A DNA stretch of 64,000 bases from Thamnaconus septentrionalis. Its lineage: Eukaryota > Chordata > Actinopteri > Tetraodontiformes > Monacanthidae. A program made the position numbers and the translations under genes. The notes under the pieces were generated by a model, which worked only from the letters and a program-made list of their open reading frames with translations, was not told where the DNA came from and searched no databases. Numbering within the stretch: position 1 is the stretch's first letter; every line of letters starts with the position of its first letter. The stretch is taken from the NCBI GenBank assembly GCA_009823395.1, contig CM020518.1, positions 12,148,501 through 12,212,500 of the forward strand, written 5' to 3'. Positions 1-13,200 of the stretch are shown piece after piece.

Positions 1-62
1 TACAGTTATTCGTAATCAATTCATATAGAATAAGAATAGTAATTTTAATAATAATCTACAAA

Positions 63-100
<38 letters not shown>

Positions 101-147
101 GGCTTCGGAAAATTGCGATTGCAGGCTCGCTCGTCAGGGAGCCCTGT

Positions 148-176
148 GATTGGCTCTTACGCCACATGTGACGTCA
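148..176 (+). promoter_or_regulatory. Likely promoter elements of the death-receptor gene (inverted CCAAT box and CRE)
   Basis: An inverted CCAAT box (ATTGG, 149-153) lies 16 bases before a full palindromic cAMP-response element, TGACGTCA (169-176). Both lie about 270 bases upstream of the first ATG (443) in GC-rich DNA, which is a common promoter arrangement. The transcription start itself cannot be placed. A 35-base poly-A run at about 67-96 lies just upstream. Confidence 0.5.
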
Positions 177-442
177 CGCTGCGGGCTGCTCCACCGCTGC
201 GGCTCAGTGTGTGAGGGGAGTCGTGAGGACGAGTCAGTGTCGGCAGTGAACTCACGAAAAGGAACCCAACTACGGATAATTTTAACGCCGGACTCGCGTG
301 GCTGTTTCAGCCTCTCACAGCGCCTCTGTTCTGACTTTTTCTTCTCCTTCTTCTTTTTTTTCCCCAACCACCGGCGTGTAGTTTTGTGACGCCATCAGAG
401 TCCAACTCGCTGGGATTTCCCTACCAACTCCAAGTTCCCAAG

Positions 443-1200
443 ATGAACTTCGGAGCGGCGCTCCGAAAACTTTGTGTAAGTCCCAACTCGCGACTGTAAA
501 CCTGTCTAAATACTGTATCCCCCCCCTCCTTGTTGCTTCATGTACCCATTGTGTGTCGCCGGCGCTCGGCCGTTGAATCCGTCGCTAAACTTTTTTTTGC
601 AGACAAGTTTGTAGTAATTGAAAAGAAAAGAAAAAAAAAGTTCGGGATTATAACGCTTGGAGTGCGCGCGGCGGCACGTCACTTTGCGGGATCGTCAAGT
701 CACTTTGCGGTTTAAACTCTCTCGCCGGGGCTCCTTTTTTTTTGTGAGTGCGTTGAACCACGTCGGACCGCTGTCAGGCGCGCTTTAGCCGGCCCGGCCC
801 GGCTCGGTTCGGTTCGGTCGTGTTTGGGGAGCCTTGTGACGGCGGCGGGGACCCGGTCCACCTCCTGTGAGCTTGTTTTGAGGAAGATGAAACGAGTCCG
901 CTCATTGTCCCGCAAGACAATCCCGCACAGGCAGGAAGCGACGCTCGCTGGGTTTCATCCAAGTGTTTGTTTATTTATCTATTTATTTGGAGGACTGAAG
1001 CCCTCCGCCTCCCCCCTCTTGTCTCCCCTCCTTGTCTTTTCATTTCTTGTCATTCACTCGTCTCACCCCGCCGCCATCTGTGTTGGATATCATGTGGTCA
1101 TATTGTTCAGACACTTGGCATATGACGGCCCGTGGGCCTGTCACAGCGGATGTAACTTTCCCTACAAGGGGGGCTATTAATAAGTCCAGTGGCGCCGTGG

Positions 1201-1239
<39 letters not shown>

Positions 1240-4200
1240 GCCGCTGCTGCTGCTCAAACAAGCAATTAAATCAATTGGCGAGAATGAATTACGAGAGGCT
1301 ACGACTGGAGCCGGGTTGACCCTCGGCAGGAAGAGCAAAAGTGAAGCCTTTCACCTTGCAGGTTTTCTGCCTATTAAAGTCGCCAAAGTGGTTCAACAGG
1401 CGCTGGCTTTTCCTTCCCAGAAAACTTCATTCCGCTCTCAGACCTTCACAGAGACGCCTTTTCATTCCACGACTTTTCTTTTTTTTTTTTTCTTCTTCTT
1501 CTTCTTCTTTGTGTTCTTCTTTTTTCCGACTGGCACCATAGCCTGACACCAAAAATGCTGTGCACGCACTGTATCCAATTTATGAAAGGCCCTTTGGATT
1601 TAAGGAGAGGGGTTGAGGGGCGGTAAGAAATTGCAAATTTCATTTTTAAGTTTTTTTTTTTTTTTTGTCGGCCATTATAGTTGAATGTTTGACGCCGGTT
1701 TTCAAACCACAGGCTTTGGATGATAGGACGCCGCTGTTCCCCAGCACACAAGTGGTTGGAGACGTGCGTCCTGTTAATGGCAGACTGGTGCATTGTGGTC
1801 TTTGACTCGCAGCTTTCTCTTGCCCTGGCTGCGAAATGTAACATCTGCCGGCGTGTTTTCTGGTTTTCTGCACCGTCGGCCCGGTGTGTGCGCGCGCCGC
1901 GTGTGTCTTAAATCACGGAGCCCTTCCATTACTTAAATCAGTTTGAATTCTGCGGGTGGCAAAGTCAATGTTTATCTCTTCTGTAAACCACAGTACATTC
2001 TGGAGGCCTGGACAGCCGGCCCTGTTGCTAAGGGACGGTGAGGAAACTTCACCCCTTCCCCACTCCCTCACCCACCCACCCAACATGATCCCACCACCCT
2101 CCAACAGTCACACACACATACACACACACACACAAACAAGCACACACCCCGCTGGAGCGTACGTGCCTGGCCCCTCCAGTAAACTTCCTGTCTCGAGTGT
2201 ACAGATAAGCTGATATTAGTGGCATCAATTTACTTCTGAGAATTGTCATGCCGGTGCAAAATGTAAACTAGATTGATATCTGCGATTGTTTACTGTGCGT
2301 CTGGGCCGGTTCACACAGGAAATATCCCTCCATGTCTCTTCGGACAACATGGACAAGGGCAGGACAGACATCTGGGACAAGCGCAGGCCAAAAGTTTTGC
2401 CGCTGGGGACCTCGGCAGCGGTCAACAAATTGGCTCCTCCGGAGCTTTTGTTTTTTTTTGATAGTGTAAGAGCTCAGTGCCACGCTGACAACATGTGACA
2501 GAATTGGGAAGGCGGCTTACAGAAGCCCCCATTAATGCTGAATGATGCAATGTGACGCAACACAAACCCCGAGGTCGGACACCAGGTGATCTTTTTGATG
2601 TCTCCCGGTTTCCATTCATGTAACAACTGCACACTGTTCGCCAGCCTTGTTGGGATTACTCCATAAAAGTAATGCAACTGTTGATGACTCCTTAATACGG
2701 TAATCTAATTACTTCTTTAACTACTTTGTTTCATAAGTAAGCAATCACAAATTACTAATTACTTCAGTTAAGAAAAGGAAAAGTAACAGCTGCTCAGTGC
2801 TTTGGAATGAACTTTAGTAGAGTGCAAATTATGCAATTCCAAATATTGCCTCTGTCCTCTTGACATGAATGAATGTTTGCCATCTGAACACAAACAGCAC
2901 ACTTCACAGAACAAACTCCTGTACAGCACTGCTGGCTTTTGCACAGCTCACATTGTTAAAACAACTGGAGGGTTTCGCAAAAGTAACAAAATCGTTACTT
3001 GATAAAGTCATTCTGATATTACTAGTTTTGCCACAGTAATCTAGTTACATTACTCAGATAAAGATAGTTGTGGATTACTTCGTAATAGATAACTCGCCAA
3101 CGCGACTAATCTGTTACTCTTGTTGGCGTGGTCCTCTTCTCACAAGCAGGTTGAATCCGGTTGAATTTGCCTGGGTGCGATTGTTTATTTTTTTTGTTTT
3201 TTTAAACTCCTGCGATCTGCTGACTCACTCCGGGAGTGCCACCTGCTCAGGTGTTGCCCACTCACGTCATGCATACCAACGGGAGCGAGTCAGCGCTCAC
3301 ATGAATGAGCTCGTGTTGCGATAAGAGGCAGAGGTTGAGCGTGTTGCCTTACTCGCCTTGGCAGCGTTTCTCCTTCTTTTCTATTTTATCTTTTTTCTTT
3401 TTTTTTGAGTAGCAACTAAGCCAGGCGAGAAAATTTCTGAAAGTCTTGCGGCGCAGCGCCTCTCTGTGCGTAGGCTTGGTTACATGAGGTGGATGTGAAA
3501 GGTCGACTGGCTGAGCGCGGGGTGTAAAAGTTTTGCTTTTATGCATTTTCTACTGAAAACAGTGACTGTGTTCATTTCTTCCAGTAGTGTTTGCGCTCGT
3601 TTTATTTTCTAGGAGAGATTCCAGAATTTTTATTAGGTTACATCTGTCCCCCTCGGTCATGAGGTTTTCTTTAACCCCTCTATGCATATGCTGATATATT
3701 ATTTTCATTTCTTGGAGTCATGGAACCCCAGGCTAGAGACGCAAAAATGTGAAAAATGTTATTTTTAAGAAATCCGGTCGAATGACAGAGAGGAGTCGAA
3801 TTAATAACTGTTGTCATGTTTTGCATGTTTTGCAGCTCTCTTATAATAAAATGGAGATTAGAAATGTTTAATATGGGTCAGCCTTGGGGATGGTAAAGAT
3901 TTTGTCTCTGTTCTTTCTGTTCTGTTCTGTTCAATTTTTTTTTTAACACATTTGCTTTTACAAAATCCAGACTAACCTGCTCGAATTAGCCGTAATGGGA
4001 AATGTGATAAATGATACAGTAGTTTAATGCAGGTGAAGTGTTAATAGCCCAGTTTTACCCAAGAGTTGCCTTTGGTTCAGCTCTACTTGCAAAAGCAGAA
4101 ACTTTTGAAGGCTCCTTTTTTAATCCCGCAATGTATTTACTTTTCACTCCATTGAAAGAGTCGAGCTATTAAACAGTGCTTTTAACTGACTCAGTAAGCA

Positions 4201-7200
4201 AATTTCCATATAGTTGCATTCTAATGCTGTGGTCCTCGAGCAGCTGACTCGTCAGACATTCCTGCACTGAACGTTGGCAAGTGGAGATCGGCTGGGCTGG
4301 GCTGGGCTGGGCTCGGCTCGGCTCGGCTCGGCTCGGCTCGGCTCAGCTCTGCAGCTGCCCCGTGATGTGCGACACTCGGAAGGTTCGCGTCTGCGGAATG
4401 TTCCCCGTGTCTCCGCTTCCCTCGGCCGCCCGCTCCGTCCCAGAACAAACTGACCTTTCTGCAGGAAGTGGACCCTCTGTTTACACAGACATAAATCTCC
4501 ACTTTAGTTCAAGTTATTGATCATCACTTAAGATTCCGCCGCGCCGCGGCGGTGGTCACATTTTCTGCATTTTTTCCCCGCCGGAGTGTGTTTATAGTGG
4601 GGGGCTATAAACGGGCCGCCGCTCCTCGGCCGAGTTCACATCTCCGCCGGCTTTTAATGGAGCTAACGCGATTGTCTCCAGCGCGAGGTGATGGATTCCT
4701 GCGCGCACTCCAATCTATTAGTCATCCCCTCTCGTCCCCCTCCTCCCGCCGCCTTCACCAAGTGTCCCGTGAGCTGCCGCTCAGCTCCGCGCCGGGGCGT
4801 CTAATCGGGATTTGAAAAGGCCAAGTCGCTCGTCCCTCCCTGCACACAAATCTCCCAATTCAACTTCCAGATTGATGTTGAAATTCAACAGGGCTTATCC
4901 CCTCAGTTAGTGGGCTGCGTGACTCACAGTGTCGTTGTGTTTACGTTCAACAGCTAGCCCCCCCTCTAGCATTCCTCCCCCCCGTCAACTCAGGAAACCA
5001 CAGAGACCGAAAGAGCGACCGAGCTCACGGTGCAAATTGGAAAGTGTGTGTCACGCTGCACCTGCATGCGTCTTCCCCACCCCCTGCGTCGCCCCTAAAA
5101 CAGTTTTCTTGTGGTCAGCGCCGGGTGTCACCCACTGACTCACAGAAGAGAGAGTTCATCCAAACTGTTACCGACGCAGATTTTTTTTTTTCTCTTTGAC
5201 ATTTTATTGACATATCGTGCATAGTTTCGCAATTCTGCGGTGGGTGGCGATGACGTTTTGTTTTCAGCGTAAGTAAGTGGGCCGCCAAGTGATTGCGAGT
5301 GATTTTCTTTTCACTCGTTTTGTTTTTTTCGATTTCATCGCCTCTTCAGAACAAAAGGTGAGCGCCGCCGCTCGCCGCCTAATCCGGCGTGAAGCTCACC
5401 TCTTGAGAGGAAAAGTCGAGAATTTGTGTCACGGCTCTGCCGCTGCCTCTGCCGCTGCTCTTCCTCCACTTCCCCCGACTCCCCCACCCCGAGTTATAAA
5501 TATCCGGCCTGGCGGATATGTTGTGGATCTAATCGGGTGGCGGGGCCTTGCTCGGAGGCAAGCTGCTGCAAACGGAGGGAACTAGTTTGGAGCTGAACCC
5601 TGCATGAAGCCTCTGTATTGTCTCGGGCTTCCTGTGCTCCCTGAGAGGAGGGGGCAGCTGCTTTTCACACGCTCCCGCGCGCCGGCGCGCGACTCCTCCG
5701 AGTGTGCACGTGTGTCTTCTTCGGCAGTGCCCGTGTCTGCGGCTGCTCCTCCTCCTCCTCCTACCTCCCCTTCAAGCATTTTGTCTGGTGTAAATTGACA
5801 GGGATCGCGCGGCGGATCAACCCCGACATCGACAGAAAATGAAAAGCGCGCGGCGCTAAACGGCAAAGTTGTGAAGAGCCGCCGGGGCGGCCGCGCTCAA
5901 AACACATCATTCAAATATATGAGCACAAATGCACCTCCAGCTTGAGTGAACCTCGGATTTATTTGGGCCGGTATAGCCGCTGTCAGACCCGGTACTCCCC
6001 GACATAAGCTGGGCTGCACTTGTCTTTATAGTCTAATGGAGAATGTCAGTGTAATTTATCACTCAAGAAAAAGTTGTGCACGGTCGCCCCCCCCTCCCCT
6101 ACTCGCACTCACACCCACCACAACCCCCAGCCCGTCTCCCGCGGGAACTCTGGGCCTTATCTCTGAGTCAGAGAGCGTTCAGTGTCCTGTCAAGGTCGGC
6201 CTCCAGGGATTTTAATTGGAGCTCACAGTATCCGACTGTTCCGGCGAGATTCCACCAACGGCCGGCGAGAAGGACTGCGAGGGTTTTCCGATTGGATTGA
6301 ATTAAAGGTTGATTTTGCGCCGGCCAATGAGGGCCAATTGTGCCGACATCTAAGCCTGTTCAACGCAGAGCGGACGGACAGAGAGACGGGGGGATGATCG
6401 TTGGCACTGTTTGAATTGCACAATGAACTCTGACATCAGCGTCTGAGCATTGCCCCAGCAGAACGGCACGGCTACTTTTTTTTTTTCTTACTTTTTTCCT
6501 TTTTTTAACTACCCTCTGTTTCAGATGGGTGAAATGTCAACGGATGAACAAATGTAGGAATGTAGTTTTCCTGCAAAGGCTTCAATTGTAGCTGCCATAA
6601 AATGTTGTAAGTTGCGCAATTTTGTCACGTTTTGATAGACAACCTGCTATTTTGTTCTACTACTCTCTACTACTACTACTACGACTGGGCAGTTAGTTCT
6701 GCAATATAGTATAATATATAAATAATATATAATATATAAACTCACTGGCTGCATTTCCATTACTCCTAATATTGCGCAAAACCTAAATATCAAAAAAAAA
6801 CTGGTAATGGAAACACCAAAGCTTGGAAAAACCTCTCAAATATCACTAAAGGGTTTTACGGTTTTGCAAACGGTATCGAGGTATATCACAAAAGTGTCAC
6901 GGAAACACTTTTTTCGCATTTACTTGTCACCGGACGTGACGTACAGGGTCACGTGACCAGTTAGCTTCAAGTAAAAATGGCGCGTTAATGTTTGGACGGA
7001 GGAGGAGGAGACGGAATATTTTTTACAAGTAATCAAGAGAAAAATATTGCAAATATTCTTGACAGCAGACAAACGTAAACAATCGAAAGCAAGCGTAATT
7101 CTCGTAAAATCTCGTTCACACCATTCAATGGAAACACCTGCAAAGCGCTATTGTACTTTCGAAATATCCTGTTTATTTTGCGAAAGAAACTGTAGTGGAA

Positions 7201-10200
7201 ACGCAGCTGCTGTTGGAATAATAGTTGGCTTTACCTTGTAGCACCAAAAGCGCCACAAGGTAATAGCACGGGTCTGAAGTGCCATTAGCAGCAATGCAGA
7301 TGATTAATCAAAGGAAGGAGTTGAGCTGAAAATGGATCTTGTTTTTGTCGTGTTCCACGGCAATGTTGACGAGCTTTTGTGCCGTAAATTTCAACAAGTT
7401 GGTCATAAATTTGTACGTTGAAAGTTGAAAGATGTGGCTAATGAGAAAAGTGTGGTCCTGTTTTGCTCACCAGTGTGTAATGAGATACGCCGTGTCTTCC
7501 CTTATCAGTTGGTTGTGATTAATACGAGCTGATGAATCTCCCTTGCTATCTTTTTTTTCCCCCCCTCATTGTTTGCGCGGCCCGTCCGCGCATGAGTTCA
7601 TCTCGTTTCTGCTGTTTTCGCAATAATAGAGCTCACTGTAGCCCCCTCAGGAGTGCGCGGCGGCGCTCTAAATGGCCCATTGATAACCCAGGTCAACTGA
7701 AAGGATGTCCTGTCATTTAGTCACAAATGCCGGCTCAGTGGACCCGGCATGCGTTGCGTTTGTGCCAGGGCAATTTGGAAGAACCCAGGGTGTTTGGAGG
7801 AAGCGGAGGCGGCCCCACTGTTGTCGGACAAACGGAGAGACCCCTCATTATTTAATTGGAACTTTTATTAGTTTAACTTGCATCCACACAAGCGGGACAC
7901 TAACACACAGTCCAGTACAGGGGCCCTTGACAATAGGACAGTGTTTCAACACAACAATCTGTGTGCGAGCCGCGGCCATTGTACTTGGGAAGCGGGAAAA
8001 GACTGTGAAGTGGACTGAAGCCCTCGCAGCCCCGGGGGCTTGGCCCGTGTCCAGGAGGGGGTTGGAGGGCTTTCTGCACTGAGGTTACGTCTCTCTGCAG
8101 CCTCCCCGCCGCACTTGGTCACAGAGGTAGAGCTTAGCCGCATTGTGGTTCACCCTTATGTTTTTGCACACTTTAATGTCAACGCGGCGCCAACGAGGCC
8201 CTCTGAAGGATGAAGGGTGAAGTTACACGGCCGCCAGTGCGAGTTTGGAAATACTGGAGGTGCTTCTCCGTCTTTGTTTGTGTGTCTTAGCCAGTTGTTT
8301 GAGGTGTGTCCTCTGGCTGTGTGACTCTTGAGTTTTTGTTTGTTTTGTTTGCTTGAAATGCCCGGATAAAAATAAAAAAACTTCATTGTACACAAGGTAT
8401 TGCATTTGGAAACGACAGATAGATTCGTCAGAGCCACTTGAACAAATAAAATACCCAACTTAAAAAACAATAATGGATTAGATTGATATAGCACTTTCCT
8501 AGGCACTCAAAGCACTTTACATTGAACCCATTGTTCATTCACAGCACATTCACACTGGTGGTAAGCTCCAATCTGCGCCAAATGGCCTCTACGACTGCCA
8601 CAAAACATTCACTCTCGAGGCAATGTTGGTTAAGTGCCTCGCCCAACAGAACAACAGACTGGGATGGGGCGGGATTTGATCCGCCAACCTTTCGGCCATT
8701 GGCCAACCCGCTCTACCTCCTGAGCTCCACAGTCGACCCACGAAAATGAAATAAAACGTACCAGCTAACTATTTGCTTTTCGCCGTGCGCGACCAAAGAG
8801 ATTCCTGCACCGGGTGGCAGCTCACCACCGCGGGGGCTGCTACCACGGAAAATATTAGTGGCTTCGAAACCGTGACGGTTTCTACGAGCGCTGCGGTTAT
8901 ACTTCAAAACTGCTCCCACCCCCCACCCACTCCGCTCAGGTCGTAACCTCAAACACCTCCTGACTGCCTGTAATGCTGCCTCCCCTACTTCTCATTGATA
9001 ACAACAACAACCCTGGTCTTTTTCATCTGGAGCCCAGTGGTCACGCTTTCACCAAAAGGCCCTTTTGCAAACTTGAATCGGAACCCATCGGGCCAAATGA
9101 TAATTTTTCGATTTTGCGTCAGTCGGTCGTAGTTGGACCAGCCCAGCCTTCCCACCTCCCGAGAACAGTCAGCTGCTTTTCTGGATGCTCTTGATCGTCG
9201 ACTTCAAAGGCTTCCAGTCGTAAATCTGCTGACGAAAAACGGGCTGGAAGAGTGACAGACATAATAATCCAATCATTTAAACTTATTGGTCATCGGTGCA
9301 GTAAAGCCTGAAGATTTTCCCCCTCAAATATTCAGCTACTTTCTAACTTGTTGTTCGACCATTTAAACTGCGTCTGACCCTGTTCGCTTTTGACAAATTA
9401 GCCTTTTTCTCCACGCCAACACACTGTTTCAATCAGTGTTTTTCAGCCTGATGCCTCCGTTTTAGTCAAGCAGACGACAGCGGTTGAAGCAGAAGCCTAC
9501 AAACGGAATGGAATTGGAATCCCGTGTTTACAGCGGCAGCCATCAACTGCCAAACATTGAGGGTTCGCCGCCGAGCTGCACCTGGCGGCTTCTGATTCAC
9601 CGCTAACAGAATTTAGCGAGGCTGGAAATGAGGTCATCCCCCTCTCTGCGCGTGCATCTGCTCCGTCAAAGAGACACCCGAGCACCAGCGTGTTGCCTCC
9701 AGTGATTTAATAGCTGTTATCAAACCTTCGGAGCAGTTGTGCCGCATAGCCTCACATTGCGATTGTTGGTTATCTATTAAACGGGTGTGTGACGGCAGCA
9801 GGGAGTCGTGGCTGTGGGTGAAAATACGTCAGGGGCCAGTTGTTGGTTTACCTCATCAATGTTTATTATTTTGATTTTGTGTTTTGTTTTTTTTACTGAA
9901 TGTTAAAAGTATCATCATTGCTGCAGTGGCCACCTCCTCTCTCTTCCTCAAACCAACCGGTCCAGCTGAGAAAACAAAAGGGCTGTGAGACACCAGATAA
10001 ACTCTCCGATTGGTGAAAATGTAACAACACCACTTAGTGAGTTTTCTGTGAAGATTAAAAGGACCAACTCGAGAAAGGGCAAAAGTATTCACATTATGTA
10101 CTTAAGTAAAAGTATGGATACTTATGTAAAAAAAATACTTTGGTAAAAGTAGTGAGTCAACAGAACAGAATTTGTAAAGTAACAAGCAAGTAGTGGGAAG

Positions 10201-13200
10201 TACAGATATCTGTGTACAAATGTTGGGAGTAAAAGTAAAAAGTTGTCAGAAAAAGAGATACTCAAGTAAAGTAAAGATTCCTAAAAAAATTACTTTACTA
10301 AGTAAAGTAACTAAGTATTTGAACTTTGGACTTCCCTCCTCTGACCAACTCACATCTCACGCCTTCCTCTCCCTCCTGTTTTTTTTCACTAGTGTCCCTT
10401 TTTTGCACACTTTTAAAGGACAGATTTTCTAACCTGTCATTAGATTTGATTTCCAGTTGTCCCAACATTAGTTTTACAACCTCCTTCCGCAGCTAACATC
10501 CCAACCTGACGCCCTGAAACCGAGCCGCGAGCGGCTGTGTCTATCTAACTGTTGCTCCAGAGGACTCCAACAGAGGCGGCCGGCTGAGTGTTTTCAAATT
10601 ATTATTTAGGTTGCCGTGAGGAGGACTGGCTAGGTTACCAAAAGTCCACCAGGCCTCGCTTGTGCATTGACGGGACAGAAGCCGTTTTGAACCGAACCTG
10701 TTCGACAGTCCACCAACTGCCCCCTTAAAATCAAAGAGTGTGAAATTGTGGCCAGGTGCTGGATTGTTTGACTCATTGTTTCATTCGGTGGTTGCAGATC
10801 CGCACCGGCCCGACTCTCGGTGTCTCTCCAGCAATTCCTTTACACGTCTGTGTTTCACTTCTAAACATTCTCGCCCTCTTTTCTGCTGCTTTTCACACAG
10901 CGCTCAATTCAGCCGCGTCGCCCCTCCAGCCGTGCACACACAGTGTATTTAAATCCAAAGAGACTCTCCCTCTGTCGCGCAAGCTGTTAGTCCCCCTTCA
11001 CATTCTATCTCCCTCCCTCCCTCGCTCCCTCCCTCCGCCGCGCTCCCCTTCCCCAGCATGTTTGGATAGATCTAAATGGTGTGATTGTGACTGCTCCGCC
11101 GGCCGTCTGCCTCTCAGCGTCTTTGGAAAGTCTGACGCGGGCAGGCAGGCAGGGAAGGCAGGGAAGGGAAGGGAAGGCGGTGTGGAGGGGTGGAGGGTTG
11201 TAGAAAGGGAAAAGGCAGAGCGGCGGAGAGAGAGATGGAACGGTTGGAGTGGCGGAGGGGGAAGGGGGGGGGTCTTTTTGAACAACAAGGCATGGCCGCC
11301 CTCCAGAGAGAGAGCGGCGTCTCGCCTTCAGGAGTCGGACTCGGCCGCGGCTCGTCGTCCCTCCTCCTCCTCCTCTCCCAGCCCTCCTTTTAACTCCACC
11401 GCCTCCTTTCAAAAGCGCCTCATCCTCAGCTTGTTGGTTTTCTTTCTTTTTATCTTTTTACTTTTTTTTTTTTTTATCCCCCCCACCTTTCAGCCTTTTG
11501 GTCCCTCCCTGCCGTACCGGTACCAGCCAAGCTCGGACACAAAAAAAAAGAAAACACAAAAAAAAATCTGAATTCAGGGCTCCTCTCATTGACTCGGGAG
11601 GTGTCGCGTTGCGTTCGGGGCCCGGTGTCACATGTCGCGGCATTCAAAGAAGCCCCGGGTTTAAGAATGTGGGTCATTTGAAGTGGAGGCAACTAAAGTG
11701 TGTTGTTCGCCCCCGTGAATGGGGCTTTCTCATATTGACACGGTAAAAAAAAAAAAGCGTGTGAATAAACACCGTCGGCCCCCCCTGGGGGGCGGTGGTG
11801 GAGGAGGGGGCGCTAAAGGGTCTGGCCGTATTCTTCACCTATACAGGCCCGTTATTATCTGGCCGCATGAATGGATTCGGCAGAGTCGCATTGGATACGG
11901 GCACCATGCGGGGCGAAAGCCGAGACGCCTTATCAAAGCCTCTCTGTTACACCCACAGAGGAGGAAGAGGACGAGGAAGAAGACCGGGAGCCCCGTTTTT
12001 TAAAATCTACACCCCCGCCGACCACCACCAAAAACCAGATCATGCAGTAATTAGGTTAGCTGGCAGCGTCGGGCTCCAGTCAGTCAGTGCATACAGTAGC
12101 TCTGCATCCCGTCCTGCCTCCAGTTAAAAAGCGACCCCCCCCCGCCCCGTAATTGCTTTCCCACGGCAGATGTTCGGATCAGATGGTTCAGATTAAGTCG
12201 CAGATTGCTCACACGAGGTTTCCTATGAAGAAGACGCACTACCACCACCACCACCACCCCACCCACCCACCCACTACCCTCCGGGTTGGCAGTTCGCAGT
12301 CTTCTTTCCACTCCTAACTTTTCCTCCTGTCGTTGCAGGTCCTGGCGGCCACGTCGCTCCTGGTGCTGGCGTGCCGCGCGGCCGAGCCTCCGGCAGCTCA
12401 GTGGTCCGACAGCGGCGACGGCGGCGGCGGCAAAAATTTGACCCTCCGACAGTTCAGGTTGTGCCTGGAGAACGAGCAGTACGCCCACAAGGGGCTCTGC
12501 TGCCTCAACTGCAAAGCCGGTAAGGAGACGTGTGCGCGGACTGAGAGTCGGGCTTATTATTACAGATTGTAACCAAACCTCCCACTTCCACTTCGCCAAC
12601 ACCTGCCCTCACAACCCGAAACGTCGCCCGCTGATCCACATCCTGTGTTCTCAGACGCCTGACGCGTCGAGAGCCAAAGTGCAACCAGCGTTTTGAAAGC
12701 ATCCTGTGTGAAAAAAAAAAGGTCCAGCAGTCGGGCCCTTAACCTGAGCCACGACCCAAAGGACTTCTGCAAAACTCTGCTCTGGAAAGAATGCGTTACG
12801 GCCAGGGGCTGGAAAAAAAAACCGCTGGATGAAAGGGCCGTTGTGACGCTCGCAATCCTGACAGATATTTAATCCAAAGTTACACACAAGAGCCCCCTTC
12901 CCTCGCCGCGCAATGTGTGGAACATCCGAGGTATTTTATCTCGATGTACACTCAGTCGAGATGCAATTAAGTGCAGCTGATTGGATGATTAAATTGGCCT
13001 AATTTTGAGAAGGCGATCAACAGGATTCATCTCAGTCTTCAATTCAATCTGTGAAGATTGAATGAAGATAAACCAGCGCTGTTCCAAGAAGACACGCTGT
13101 CATGTGTGCAGGCATGATCAAGTATTTGCAGTTACCTTATGAAAAATAGAGCACCACTGTTTGTTTGTGAAATTGGCCCTGAGGAAAAAAATGTAATCTT

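Noticed and set aside
4221..4502. Minus-strand frame with SRAEP repeats
   Set aside because: Produced by the GGCTC pentanucleotide array.
10756..11571. Plus-strand open frame of 271 residues upstream of exon 2
   Set aside because: It spans pyrimidine and purine tracts and poly-T, with low-complexity residues only and no splice signals joining it to the receptor.
12084..12602. Minus-strand frame of 172 residues over receptor exon 2
   Set aside because: Shadow of the signal-peptide/first cysteine exon, whose splice sites and phase are clear on the plus strand.
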